From Neolecta irregularis DAH-3 (Eukaryota; Ascomycota; Neolectomycetes; Neolectales; Neolectaceae): 17,980 bases of DNA. The notes beneath the pieces were generated by a model. The model did not search any database, was not told where the DNA came from, and worked only from the letters and a program-made list of their open reading frames with translations. Positions 7,522 to 16,564 of this stretch are shown piece by piece. Position 1 is the stretch's first letter, and every line of letters begins with the position of its first letter. Location: assembly GCA_001929475.1 (NCBI GenBank), contig LXFE01003971.1:1-17980 (forward strand), read 5' to 3'. Made by a program: the position numbers and the translations under genes.

Positions 7522-8657
7522 ATGGCCATCCGCCAGAAACTTAAAACTCTGGCCAAATGCAAAGGAGAAAGCTCGTCTTCGGACAGCCAGCCGCAAGTCG
7601 AGAATATTGAGGAATCGTCGCCCAAAAAGATTACAAAGATCACACACACGGAACCAGAACTCGTTGTGGATGTCGAGAAACCTACTCCTTTGTCAAAGAA
7701 AGAACTTCGCAGAAAAAAGAAACACGATGCTGGAGGCCAGACGAGTGCAACTGATGAAGGGACAGTCGATCAGCAGCCAACAGAATCGAATCGCTCACCT
7801 TACGCAATATGGATCGGGAATCTACATTTCAGAACAACCAAAGAAATGTTGCGAGATTTCTTGGTACGCGAATCAATCATTGGTGATATTCCGGGAACCC
7901 CTCGCATTACGGAAAAAGATATACTTCGAATACATCTTCCAATGAACTCCAAGACTGAGAGCAAAGGGTACAGGATAATTTCGAGTACGTTCTAATCACC
8001 AGTTTCGCCTATATCGATCTTTTATCAGAAAAACATGTCCAATACGCAATAGAGTTGTCAGAGAAAGCTCTTACTGGTCGTCGTGTGCTGATAAAGTCAT
8101 CAGACAACTTTGAAGGCCGCCCCGAAAAATCAAAAGAACAGACAAAAGGTCCCCCTCCCAGCCGAGTCCTCTTTGTGGGCAATCTTCCTTTTGACACGTC
8201 TGAAGAGTCACTTCAAAAGCATTTTTCATCGGCCGGAGAGATTTCCCGGGTCAGGTTGATGACCTTTGAGGATACTGGTTTGTGCAAAGGATTTGCATTT
8301 ATCGACTTCAAAGAAGCATCAAGTTCAGAAAAAGCAATGAAAAAGAAACGCGAGTTTGGATTCCTCAAAGGCAGAAGACTAAGAATGGAATACGGTGAAG
8401 ACCGGAGTACGAAACGAAAGCGCCCGGTAAACGAAGATGATAACGAGAAAGTTGATGAGGGAGACGGACATCAAGCCGAACCAATACAGACAGAACCGGA
8501 GAAAGCCAGGAAACTTAAACCTCGTCCGATGCATAAAGTTCAAAAAACTATTTCCAAGGTCGACCCAAGAGATATCAAACCCGGTGCAGCTTTAGCATCT
8601 GCTCATAGAGCTAAAACAGGAATTGTACCGTCACAAGGTAAGAAAGTAAAATTTTGA
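7522..8657 (+). CDS. NOP13: Nop13-like nucleolar RNA-binding protein with two RRMs
   Basis: Fungal Nop13 is a nucleolar protein of pre-ribosomal particles. Exons are 7522-7967 and 8003-8657 with a 35-nt intron (donor GTACAGGA, acceptor ATCACCAG), giving 366 residues. The N-terminal about 90 residues are charged and lysine-rich. RRM1 starts at YAIWIGNLHF (RNP2). Splicing creates SKGFAYIDLLSEKHVQYAI (RNP1). RRM2 has RVLFVGNLPF and CKGFAFIDF. The tail is rich in Lys/Glu and ends PGAALASAHRAKTGIVPSQG then KKVKF, a C-terminal signature I associate with fungal Nop13 orthologues. Yeast Nop13 is about 400 residues. Nop12-type proteins are the alternative, but the spacing of the RRMs and the C-terminus favour Nop13. 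It converges on TOM70, with 119 bp between stops. Confidence 0.88.
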
Positions 8658-8776
8658 TGGAGCGGAGGCAGTGTACATACATTTCTTAGAATAAACCTTC
8701 CTATGCTCCAAACCAGACTTGACAAAATGAGTTATCATATTTCGAGCCTGAATGTCGATCATACACTAAAATAAAT

Positions 8777-10758
8777 TTATGGACCAATTCCCCTGGAGAG
8801 CGCAGATAGCTTCTCAATCAGCTCGGGATATTTTCGCCCAACAGCGAGTTGCGTTGAGGCAGCCTGATAGTTAGAATATAGATATACATCAAGCGGACCT
8901 CGGCGTATGATATGGCATTGATCAATTCAGCTTCGGTTCGAGCCAATTCTGCACTTCTCTCAAAATACTTTTCAGCGTCTGCAGTATTCCCTTGTTGCAG
9001 ACATAGTTGAGCAAGCGTATTCACTGCAACATCGCAATCTTCGTCAACTATTGTAAGCTGAATATTAAGATGTGACTCTACGTATCAAAGCCTTTTTGCA
9101 CAATGCCTCTGCTTCAACATGATCTTTCTTGGACGAATAGATCGCCATGGCCTTGTTGATCAGTGGTAGGACGTTCATCGTTATCGGAGCAGAGCTTCGC
9201 TCGAGATCAATCGCAGTGTTGAATTTATCTATAGCTTCGTCGTACTTTTGTTCGTCCATGAGAATTTCGCCATAATAATTGTAAACTTCTGCGGATTTGG
9301 GGTGCGACTTGATAGTCCGTCTAAAAGTTGCTTTCGCCTGTCCAGAATCACCTCGCTTGTATTGCGCAACCGCCAGCTGAATATGTGCGAGTACGAATGA
9401 ACTGTCAAGCTCAATGGATTTGCTATAATCACTGATTGCTTCTTCAAATTCTCCTAGAATGAATTCCACTTGACCACGATGATAGTATATGTCTGGATCA
9501 TTCGAATTAAGTTCGATAGCTTTGGAAAAATCATGCATAGCGGCATCCCGGTTTCCTTTTACGTCAGTAGAGAATTATCAAGTATAATACCTTGCTCGAG
9601 CTGTATACTCGCGCGTTTGACATACGTCGAACTTGAAGGCTCAATTTCCAAGCTTTTCTCAAAATGCTCCAGAGCTTGTTCTGTGTTTCCGGAAATGAAT
9701 TCAAACGTTCCGAGCCATGACTGCACTTCATTTGCAAAATTCGTTTCCATCTGCTCAGCGCTCTTGAAAGCAACAAAAGATTCTTCGTGTTTTCTGTCTT
9801 TAAGGAATTGAAATGCTGCATGGACTCGCAAATTACCGGTTGATGCGTTATCAGAGATGTCAGGAATAGAAATCTCCCGGAAAGAATCCATATACGCATT
9901 GATAAACGTTGGGCTGGGTAATTTTGCTTCGCGCGACTGTTTTCGTCAGTCTGTAAGTATGAGTGTTCTTACCGCCAGCATTTCTTTTGCCCGTTCTTCT
10001 GCAATTTTCTTGAGAAGACGTTCAATGGAAGCAGAAGCGAACTCTGTTGAGAAATTTTCCATGATACAAGCGGCAGTATAATCAACCAAACTGTCTTTAA
10101 GTTGTTCAGAGGCTTCATATGCAGCAGCTCTTCTCTTTATAGCCTTGACATAACCACTATCGAGATTCAAAGCAGCAGTAGTGTCTTCGATAACTTTATC
10201 ATTTTTCTGTTGCGCTGTATAACAAGCAGCTCTGTTGCTGTAAAATACGGCTTGGGGCTGACATTGGATCGCCTTAGTATAGTAGGTGATTGCAATGTCG
10301 AAATCATTTTGCGAATAGGCTTTATTCCCTTCTGTCTTGAGTGTTAGAGCAGCTTTCTTCCGCTCCTGAGGTGTCAATTAACATCGAATAAAGGAATATA
10401 CTTCAGGGGTCATATTTTCAATAGCCTCATCCGTGATTTCTGATTCTAAAGGAGATTTTCTTTCAGTCGGTGAAAGTTTTTCTGGTATTTCTTCCTGCAG
10501 AGTAGAAGGCGACTTTTCCAATGGCGATTTCTTTTCCTTCTTCTTTTTCTTCTTCTTGAGAGGCTCGTCAGCGCCTCCCAGCCTCTTTGACCGAGTCGAC
10601 ACCAGATATGCGCCAACACCCCCGATTACCAGTAGAGTGGACGCCGATATAATGACGACTTTGCGGTTCTCGGCGGCCCATGAAGATATCTGCGACCATA
10701 ACGAAGATGATGCGGGGATCGGAAGTACTGAGACTTGGGGTATAGGATCTGCAGACAT
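8777..10758 (-). CDS. TOM70: Mitochondrial import receptor Tom70
   Basis: Tom70 sits in the mitochondrial outer membrane and receives hydrophobic precursors, with chaperones, through TPR domains. Six minus-strand exons are proposed: 10758-10402, 10365-9973, 9936-9591, 9555-9082, 9047-8899 and 8863-8777 (introns 36, 36, 35, 34 and 35 nt), giving 601 residues, the normal size. One membrane anchor lies at about residues 34-53 ([20 protein letters not shown]), followed by a basic stop-transfer patch and a lysine tract. TPR repeats start at [21 protein letters not shown] linker [15 protein letters not shown] typical of Tom70 follows, then further TPRs such as [20 protein letters not shown], and the last helix [12 protein letters not shown]. 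The fifth intron uses an unusual GTCCGC donor. The start at 10758 is the first methionine of the frame. Confidence 0.96.
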
Positions 10759-11130
10759 TTGAGAAGATAGGGTGGGCTGAAAGAGGTGGTGAGATCGGAT
10801 GAGCCAATTTGCGGTTTCAAAATTTCACATTCCTCGCAACAATCTTCCGAGTTTTACAATCCGCTGTCGCTGTGTACGAGCATATCTCGCTGGAATTTGG
10901 ATGATTACATTTGTGCATATATGGACGCTTTTCATTATTCGATACTGGTCAACTCATAATGTAGACTAGATTCACTCTCGAGGGTCTGTATTGCATCGGA
11001 ACAGATATAAAAAGAACAGTAATGCACAGGTATATTTTCGATTTCATAGCAATTCGCATCTTACGCGTTGGATTATCTTTCCCCACTTGCCGTCTCTCTG
11101 TATATCGTTAGACAAAGGATGTAGCTGTAG
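10759..11130. promoter_or_regulatory. Spacer holding the TOM70 promoter and COX9 3' end
   Basis: These 372 bp lie upstream of TOM70 and downstream of COX9, both on the minus strand. I see no gene, repeat or RNA here. The region presumably contains the TOM70 promoter and the COX9 terminator, with no motif I would name. Confidence 0.4.
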
Positions 11131-11344
11131 TCACAACCTAGAGCTTTCCTCCAGTTTTTGGTAGAATGAATCTCGTCTCTGGACCGCGGGAATATGATAT
11201 CCATACCAGAAAGCGTAACTCGCACCAATTCCAAGGCCAAAGGCAACAGAAATATCCTACAAATTTCAAGTCAGAGACTCTCTTTGGGTTATATACCATG
11301 ATCAGTCGCTTTCTGAGAATTCCTGTGATGGGTTTGATTGTCAT
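11131..11344 (-). CDS. COX9: Cytochrome c oxidase subunit Cox9 (subunit VIIa type)
   Basis: A small single-span subunit of mitochondrial complex IV. Two minus-strand exons, 11344-11297 and 11256-11131, flank a 40-nt intron (donor ATG|GTATAT, acceptor TTTGTAG), giving 57 residues; yeast Cox9 has 59. The N-terminus MTIKPITGILRKRLIM matches the yeast Cox9 N-terminus closely. Exon 2 continues DISVAFGLGIGASYAFWYGY, the transmembrane helix, then a charged tail with RRDSFYQKLEE. The gene is too short and too split to stand out as an open frame; a longer frame upstream of the start is non-homologous. It is divergent from TAF8 across 129 bp. Confidence 0.94.
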
Positions 11345-11473
11345 TTTGTTGTTTGAACAGACTCGCGAGTCGTGGGTGCGATGTCGTTTTGTAGTTTCAC
11401 TTGCCCCAGTTACACCTCCCACACTGCCACCTGTTATATTCGAACCCTGCTATTCAAACAGCCTGATGCTGGT
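11345..11473. promoter_or_regulatory. Divergent promoter between COX9 and TAF8
   Basis: Only 129 bp separate the COX9 and TAF8 start codons, so both promoters share this interval. No TATA-like box is convincing. The TAF8 frame is open for some codons upstream of its first methionine, so the true TAF8 start could lie slightly inside this region. Confidence 0.45.
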
Positions 11474-12284
11474 ATGAGCTCTAGGTATCTATGGGAACTT
11501 CTTGGTTTCTCGACTCTCCGACGGGCACAAATTCTCTCCTAGTCGATCGGTCTATTTTTTCTATTCTTCAATCAACAGGATACGATAGTGCAACTCCAGC
11601 TGCGGTAGATCATCTAAGGATCTACTTTGAAGCCTGTTACTCTATTCCCTGAGACTGATATTGATTCTAGATCTCAAAAGCCTGGCTTCTGACATCCTAC
11701 ATTTCACACACGCCAAGAGACACCGTAAACCGATGCTTGCCGACGTCGCTCTTTCCTTTATCTGCAACCGCATTGGCACTGGTGGTCTAGAAACTGAATT
11801 AGAGCGTTTAACTGGTCCATTATCTATCCCGGGTAGTTCGTTCATATTGACTCTAATTTAAATGTTAGAAACAATATCAGTTGAATCATCGGTCGATGCA
11901 TTTCTTCCGTCTGCCGAGATAGACCGTCTTCTGGGTTCTTCACTCGATGGGACATCTGATAGGCAGAAATTTATTCCTACTCATATGCCACAATTCCCCG
12001 CAAAACATACATATCTTTCAACTCCAGTGTACTCGAAGCGTCAGACTGCCCCGAGATTCATTCGTGAAAAGGCAACAGAGCAAGCCAGGCTTGCTGAGGA
12101 AGCTTTGCGCAAATTCCTGGTTGCAGATAAATTAGAGGAAGACCTGACGCTAGGAAAAGATAAAGCTTTCGAGACGGCATGGAAGGAAATGGGATTTGAA
12201 GATGAGAAAGTATCTGATGCATTCATGGGATGTGCCAACAGCGAAAAACAATACTGGAGACGACGGAAGCATGTTGGTGTATAG
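11474..12284 (+). CDS. TAF8: Transcription initiation factor TFIID subunit 8
   Basis: TAF8 pairs with TAF10 through a histone fold in TFIID. Exons are 11474-11504, 11579-11635, 11671-11832 and 11869-12284 (introns 74, 35 and 36 nt), giving 221 residues. The histone fold covers about residues 4-65: YLWELLGYDSATPAAVDHLR, IYFEAYLKSLASDILHF, KRHRKPMLADVALSFI. The TAF8 C-terminal signature follows: MPQFPAKHTYLSTPVY, then PRFIREKATEQARLAEEALR. The tail is a charged helix with WKEMGFEDEKVSDAF. The first methionine gives a slightly short first histone-fold helix, so a few residues or a tiny upstream exon may be missing. TAF3/Bromo-type histone folds are alternatives for the N-terminus, but the C-terminal motif identifies TAF8. 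Confidence 0.9.
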
Positions 12285-12589
12285 CTTTTCTTTGGGCCAG
12301 TAATAATATTTGATCTTGAAAAGAGAACATGCAACTAATTGTACGAAGAAACCTCTACTACTCCTCTATTACCCTTGCATCTATTTCGTCATCATAGTTT
12401 TAAGTTGCCACTCTCACATTCTAAAGAAACGTTTCAAAGGCCTGCAAAAAGCGGTGTTTTGGCGTTCGTCCCATTGACACACGTACTGAGTGATTTCTCC
12501 CACTGGACACCTTTCGTCGAATTGATGGTCCAGATCAAGATTTTTATTCAAAACAGTTGCAGGGAATAGTTTGGTAGGAGGAGCCATTA
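12285..12589. promoter_or_regulatory. Spacer between TAF8 and the XRCC2-type gene
   Basis: This 305-bp interval separates two genes on the same strand. It should contain the TAF8 3' end and the promoter of the recombination gene. A TTTTGGCG word near 12457 weakly resembles an E2F/MBF-type site, but I find no MluI-box (ACGCGT). No gene is supported here. Confidence 0.4.
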
Positions 12590-13700
12590 ATGGCATACGC
12601 TCGCACCTTGCTTTCCGAGATCAAGAAAGAAGGTGGGGATGATGTATAAGTTGAAATACTAAAACATATTTTAATCCCGATAGTTTCTGGCTTCTCTACG
12701 AAATGCAAATATAACCGACGAAAAAACATTATTCGATCCCCTTGATGATGCAGTGTTTGATATCAAAAATCGTGGACTACAGATCGGAGAGTTTACCGAA
12801 TTTATGGGCCCCGCTGGATCCGGGAAAACGACTTTACTATATTACCTTGCAATTCGTGCAGTCCTCCCACAAACATGGAACTTTGGTGTCCTCAATAGTC
12901 AGTCTGCTGTACCGATTGGAGGAGCTATGAGCTCTGTCATAGTATTCGACAATGACGGTAAATGGAATATCTCTCGTTTGCGTGCGTTATTGCGAACCTA
13001 CATTGAGGAGAAAATAAAAGATGCCAGCTTAAAAGGATTAGAAAGAGAAGAGGTGTGGGAGCCCCCCGCCGAAACCCATATTGTGAATCTGGTTAATGAG
13101 GGCTTATCGCGATTATACATCTACAAACCCCAGAGTTCGCTTTCCCTTCTCGCCAGTGTTCAGGGTTTATCGGAAATGCTTTGTTCGTCGCTGACTCCGA
13201 TTCCTAGAGTGAAATATGTTTATATCGATAGCATTACAGCTTTCATGTGGCAAGATCGACTTACCTCCCTTGATACCGGAGAAGACATCCAGCTGCAGAT
13301 ATACAAGAAGGTCGTCAATGAGCTTCGGCAGTTTGCACGTAAATGGAACTCGATCGTTATGGCAACGAATTGGGCCCTTCCGTCACCGGGAAAAAAACCC
13401 AAAGAGTCGAAATACATTGGCAAAACTTCGCTTCACACTCCAACAGATACGCAATTTAAAGATCATGCACCATCCTCGTGGAGTCAAGCTGTGTCGTTGA
13501 GATTTTTTCTCAACCGAAAACCCATAGTTCAGTTTTCCCCTGGAGTCGAAATCACTGAAGCTGAAAATCAGAATCAGTCAAGGCTAGAGGTTATCCAGCG
13601 GGGTATATTTATGGCGGTAGCTGACATGGAGACGATTACTAGTGGTGGAAATAAGCATAACGCATCAAGAAAGGAGTTTGAATTTATGATAACTGAATAG
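12590..13700 (+). CDS. XRCC2: XRCC2-type RAD51 paralogue
   Basis: XRCC2 (Rlp1 in fission yeast) is a RAD51 paralogue acting in homologous recombination. Exons are 12590-12643 and 12684-13700, with a 40-nt intron (donor GTATAAG), giving 356 residues. Walker A GPAGSGKTT is at about residues 60-68 in the context IGEFTEFMGPAGSGKTTLLY, matching the XRCC2 form. Walker B is VKYVYIDSITAFMWQDR, the position where XRCC2 has LDSLSAFYWIDR. MATNWALP corresponds to the FATTQ strand, and the C-terminus SRLEVIQRGIFMAV to FEFMITE resembles the end of XRCC2. A further 36-nt, stop-free GT-AG segment at 12886-12921 may be an additional intron; removing it gives 344 residues and a tighter fit between Walker A and the next strand. 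Rad57/XRCC3 is less likely. Confidence 0.82.
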
Positions 13701-13717
13701 AATTTACTGTATATTCT

Positions 13718-15453
13718 CTATTTGCGACAAAATACCACAACATCTCCTGTTCTCCGAGGATCGTCGTGAAAATGTGAATTGAAAAACCTTTGGCACTGTT
13801 ATAGTCAGCTAGCGGAAGCTGATATAGAGAAATACTTCTTTATAAGTCGAATTATGGAAAAAGGAGGTCATTGTTTCCTCGAGTGATTGGAAAAATATCA
13901 GATGACTCGGCCAGATGAATCTACCATCTCTCGCTCCTTCGAACCCGACTGGCGGGAACTTTGTCTTCAGAAACTTCAAAGTGTGATCGTAAAATTGATC
14001 TGCTTCATCCCGGTAATTCGTGACTTCCTCCGAGGCAACACTCGATATCAGCAGAGTAGATATGAGACAAGTGATACCTGAGAGGAGGCTCACAGGTCAG
14101 AAACCAAGCATCAATCTGTGGTTTATGTAAGTGACTCTGCCAGGGAGTTGAATGACATGGCATCAGAAATCCCACACTCTCCACCTTTGGCTCTGTCCGC
14201 AAATAATCCATTACGTCGATCACTCCGCGTTGATGGACCTGAGAAAAATAGTATGCTATCGTAATATTGGTCAAAATCAACCAAAATATCGCCAATTTCC
14301 TTGAAAATGAGGTTAAAGACGAGATTGTTTTGGCTGAATAAAGGAGGAATATCGGAGAAAGCGGATAGATAAATCGTACCTCCTTATGCGAAACAAAGGA
14401 ATAGCATGCCAGCACAAATACAACCGTACTAGCTAATATCGAACGTCGTTGTTGAAACCAGCCATATAGAGCGAACGGAAGTTGTGATGTCAGAAGAAGT
14501 GGTAGACCTAAGGAGAAGTAGTAGTGCCACGGCGATCGACCGTAATGCACCGATAAAGATTTCAAAAGATTAAACCGGAGAAAATGAATGATGGTGAAGA
14601 TGGGCCTTTGATAGTACAACGTATCGAGCCCCGCTGTGATAACGCAGGCAACCAGTCTGTATGATTAAACAGGGCATCATATGTAATAATACCCCACTAT
14701 AGCAGTATTAAATACAACTTTTCGCTTTCTTGATGACCGATAGAAAAGGTTGAGACCTAGGGGAAGCCAAAGAAGTCCATTTGTTGGTCTGAAAATACAC
14801 GCAACAGCTGCTAGACAAAGCGATATGCGGAAATTACTGTAGGTGAGCAGATGTATTAGCGGTAAATCGGTAGTACTTTGTATCCGAACGAGTTTTGACA
14901 ATGGTTTGAGAAGGAAACCCAGGCCAGAAGTAAAGCGCACATGCAGTGATCGTTGTTTCTAATGAATTCGAAAATGTACGTGTATAGCAAAACCAATTGA
15001 AAGCGGAAATAATGGAACAGAAGAGCTGGTCTGATAAGCATAAGAATCTTTCAAGGGCAACTACAGATAACCTTCCTACGGGGTGGCCGAATAACTTTGT
15101 CCCCAGTTTGAAAGTCATAAAGTCGCCAAAGGCTGCGAACCCACTTTGTAAAATCTTGGGTGCAAGAACCTCTCGCTTTCAGAACCTTTCTATCACAGAC
15201 AACATACGACATACTGCTCTTGTTCAAACAATTGAAGGAGTTTGTACGGCAGAGCAAAAACTAAAGGGTGGGCAATACTTCGGATACCTTCTTGCCATTC
15301 CCATGTAAGATACCCATATCCGAATACAAGCCTGTGGGCTGGTTCCAGAGCTTGCCAGTATTCGTCTGGTTGAAAGAATGTCCGAATCGACAGGCCATTG
15401 AAAATCCTGAGGAGCAACAGCGATATTAAGACAAGAAAGTCCGCTCCAAACAT
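13718..15453 (-). CDS. GPI10: GPI mannosyltransferase 3 (Gpi10/PIG-B)
   Basis: An ER multi-pass mannosyltransferase (GT22 family) that adds the third mannose to the GPI-anchor precursor. Minus-strand exons: 15453-15208, 15169-14877, 14836-14693, 14656-14078, 14040-13836 and 13795-13718 (introns 38, 40, 36, 37 and 40 nt), about 514 residues. The luminal GT22 motif is TFFQPDEYWQALEPAHRLVF followed by YLTWEWQEGIRS. Further hallmarks are CYTRTFSNSLET, NNFRISLCLAAVACIFRPTN, YGRSPWHYYFSLGLP and SHKEVRFIYPLSP. A late soluble segment has YRDEADQFYDH and the end RFFNSHFHDDPRRTGDVVVF, which only appears after the last intron is removed. A 39-nt stop-free segment at 15026-15064 may be one more intron (501 residues then). 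ALG9/ALG12 and PIG-Z share the fold, but the sequence fits PIG-B best. Confidence 0.92.
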
Positions 15454-15640
15454 TACAGAGGAGAAGCGTAAGCGTCTAGATCAAAGAAACCCACAATCCG
15501 AAAAGGAGCTTCTGTGTATTTTTGGCTTTTTGTTGGTTACCGCAAAAATTAACTTGGAAGAACCCGACTCCCGGTTTCAACCACATACAATCTCAACATT
15601 CACAAATCTGTGATTCTTGTTCACCACCAACGCAGATAAG
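15454..15640. promoter_or_regulatory. Divergent promoter between GPI10 and the INO80-like gene
   Basis: The 187 bp between opposed start codons must serve both genes. Sequence is mixed in composition and I recognise no specific element. Confidence 0.4.
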
Positions 15641-16471
15641 ATGGATCTCCAAGAGTATGGCGGTAAATCCAGAGTCCTAGATAACCACAAAATGCATCAG
15701 GAGCAAAGTCCCGCTCATCATCATCATCACCATCAGCACCGCCCAAAGCGCAAATCAGATATCACTCGGGTGCGGTACAAGGTGGTTTTCTTTACGCACG
15801 CTAGCTTGCCTTCTGACCCTGGGCTCTAGTCATTTAGGAAGAAATATCATAAAATGCGCATGAGGTTTGATATTGCGATCAAGGATGCAGAGGAACTGCA
15901 AAAACAAGTCATCTCGGCAAAAGCTCTTGCGAAACGAATAGCTCAAGAAAACGCGTAGGCCTCCTCTCCTTTTTCCTTTGCAATTCATTAATCGTACAGT
16001 CATCTTTTGGATTTACTGGTGGACACCAACGATAAACTGCATACTTCTTCAGAACAATACTATGATGTCGGATCGCCACGAGCGAGCACTCCCGAGAATT
16101 TTGGCCGACCAAAGACAGAGTTTACGTTACTACCTCCCGGACCAGACGATGAATTGGCTTCGAATGCATCGACACCTCGGTATTTACGACAACTTTCTCC
16201 ATTTTTTGGCTTCTCGCCATCTCCCAGCCCGCCTCTAGCTCCCAGCAAAGTATTCCTCGACCAGCCTACTGCACTTACATTTCCCGTAGCAGGGAACAAG
16301 GTTGCAGAGGGCGACGAGGAGTTACTTGATTCTGCTGGTAAGAGTAAATCGAGCGCCAGAAAAAAACCACCGAGGAAACGAAAGGTGGAGGAAGTAGATG
16401 ACGACATGGGTGCGACGGGGAAATCTTCGGGAAGAAAGAAAAAGAAGAGTACCGGAGGATTAATGGAGTAG
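15641..16471 (+). CDS. Coiled-coil nuclear protein, probably an INO80-complex subunit
   Basis: Exons are 15641-15774, 15838-15954 and 16000-16471 (introns 63 and 45 nt), giving 240 residues. After a His-rich stretch (HHHHHHQH, about residues 26-33), splicing joins SDITRVR to KKYHKMRMRFD, starting a predicted coiled coil that runs through AEELQKQVISAKALAKRIAQ to ENAHLLDLLVDTNDKL. This arrangement (R-KKY-x-x-M, long helix, E-x-LLDLL) resembles the INO80 subunit domain shared by INO80E/INO80F-type proteins, as I remember it. The remainder is Pro/Ser-rich and ends with lysine clusters (KKPPRKRKVEE, GRKKKKSTGG) that look like nuclear localisation signals. The complex assignment is inference from the coiled-coil pattern; a generic bZIP-like or chromatin-associated coiled-coil protein remains possible. 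Confidence 0.6.
15716..15739 (+). repeat. CAT-repeat tract encoding a histidine run
   Basis: Four CAT codons, then CAC CAT CAG CAC, encode HHHHHHQH inside exon 1 of the INO80-like gene. It is a short trinucleotide-type low-complexity tract, prone to length variation. Confidence 0.8.
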
Positions 16472-16564
16472 TATGTCTTCTGTTCAAGTCTTGCCTATGT
16501 ATATTATAACTTCTAATTTGGCTGCGCCTTTATCAGACGTTCTACCCCACTTCTTTCACGACAA

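Noticed and set aside
7478-7945. Plus-strand frame overlapping the NOP13 start
   Set aside because: It is an Arg/Lys-rich shadow of NOP13 exon 1 in another frame.
11166-11477. Plus-strand frame opposite COX9
   Set aside because: It is antisense to the two COX9 exons and has no domain.
16060-16487. Minus-strand frames opposite the INO80-like gene
   Set aside because: They are antisense shadows of the Pro/Ser- and Lys-rich exon 3.
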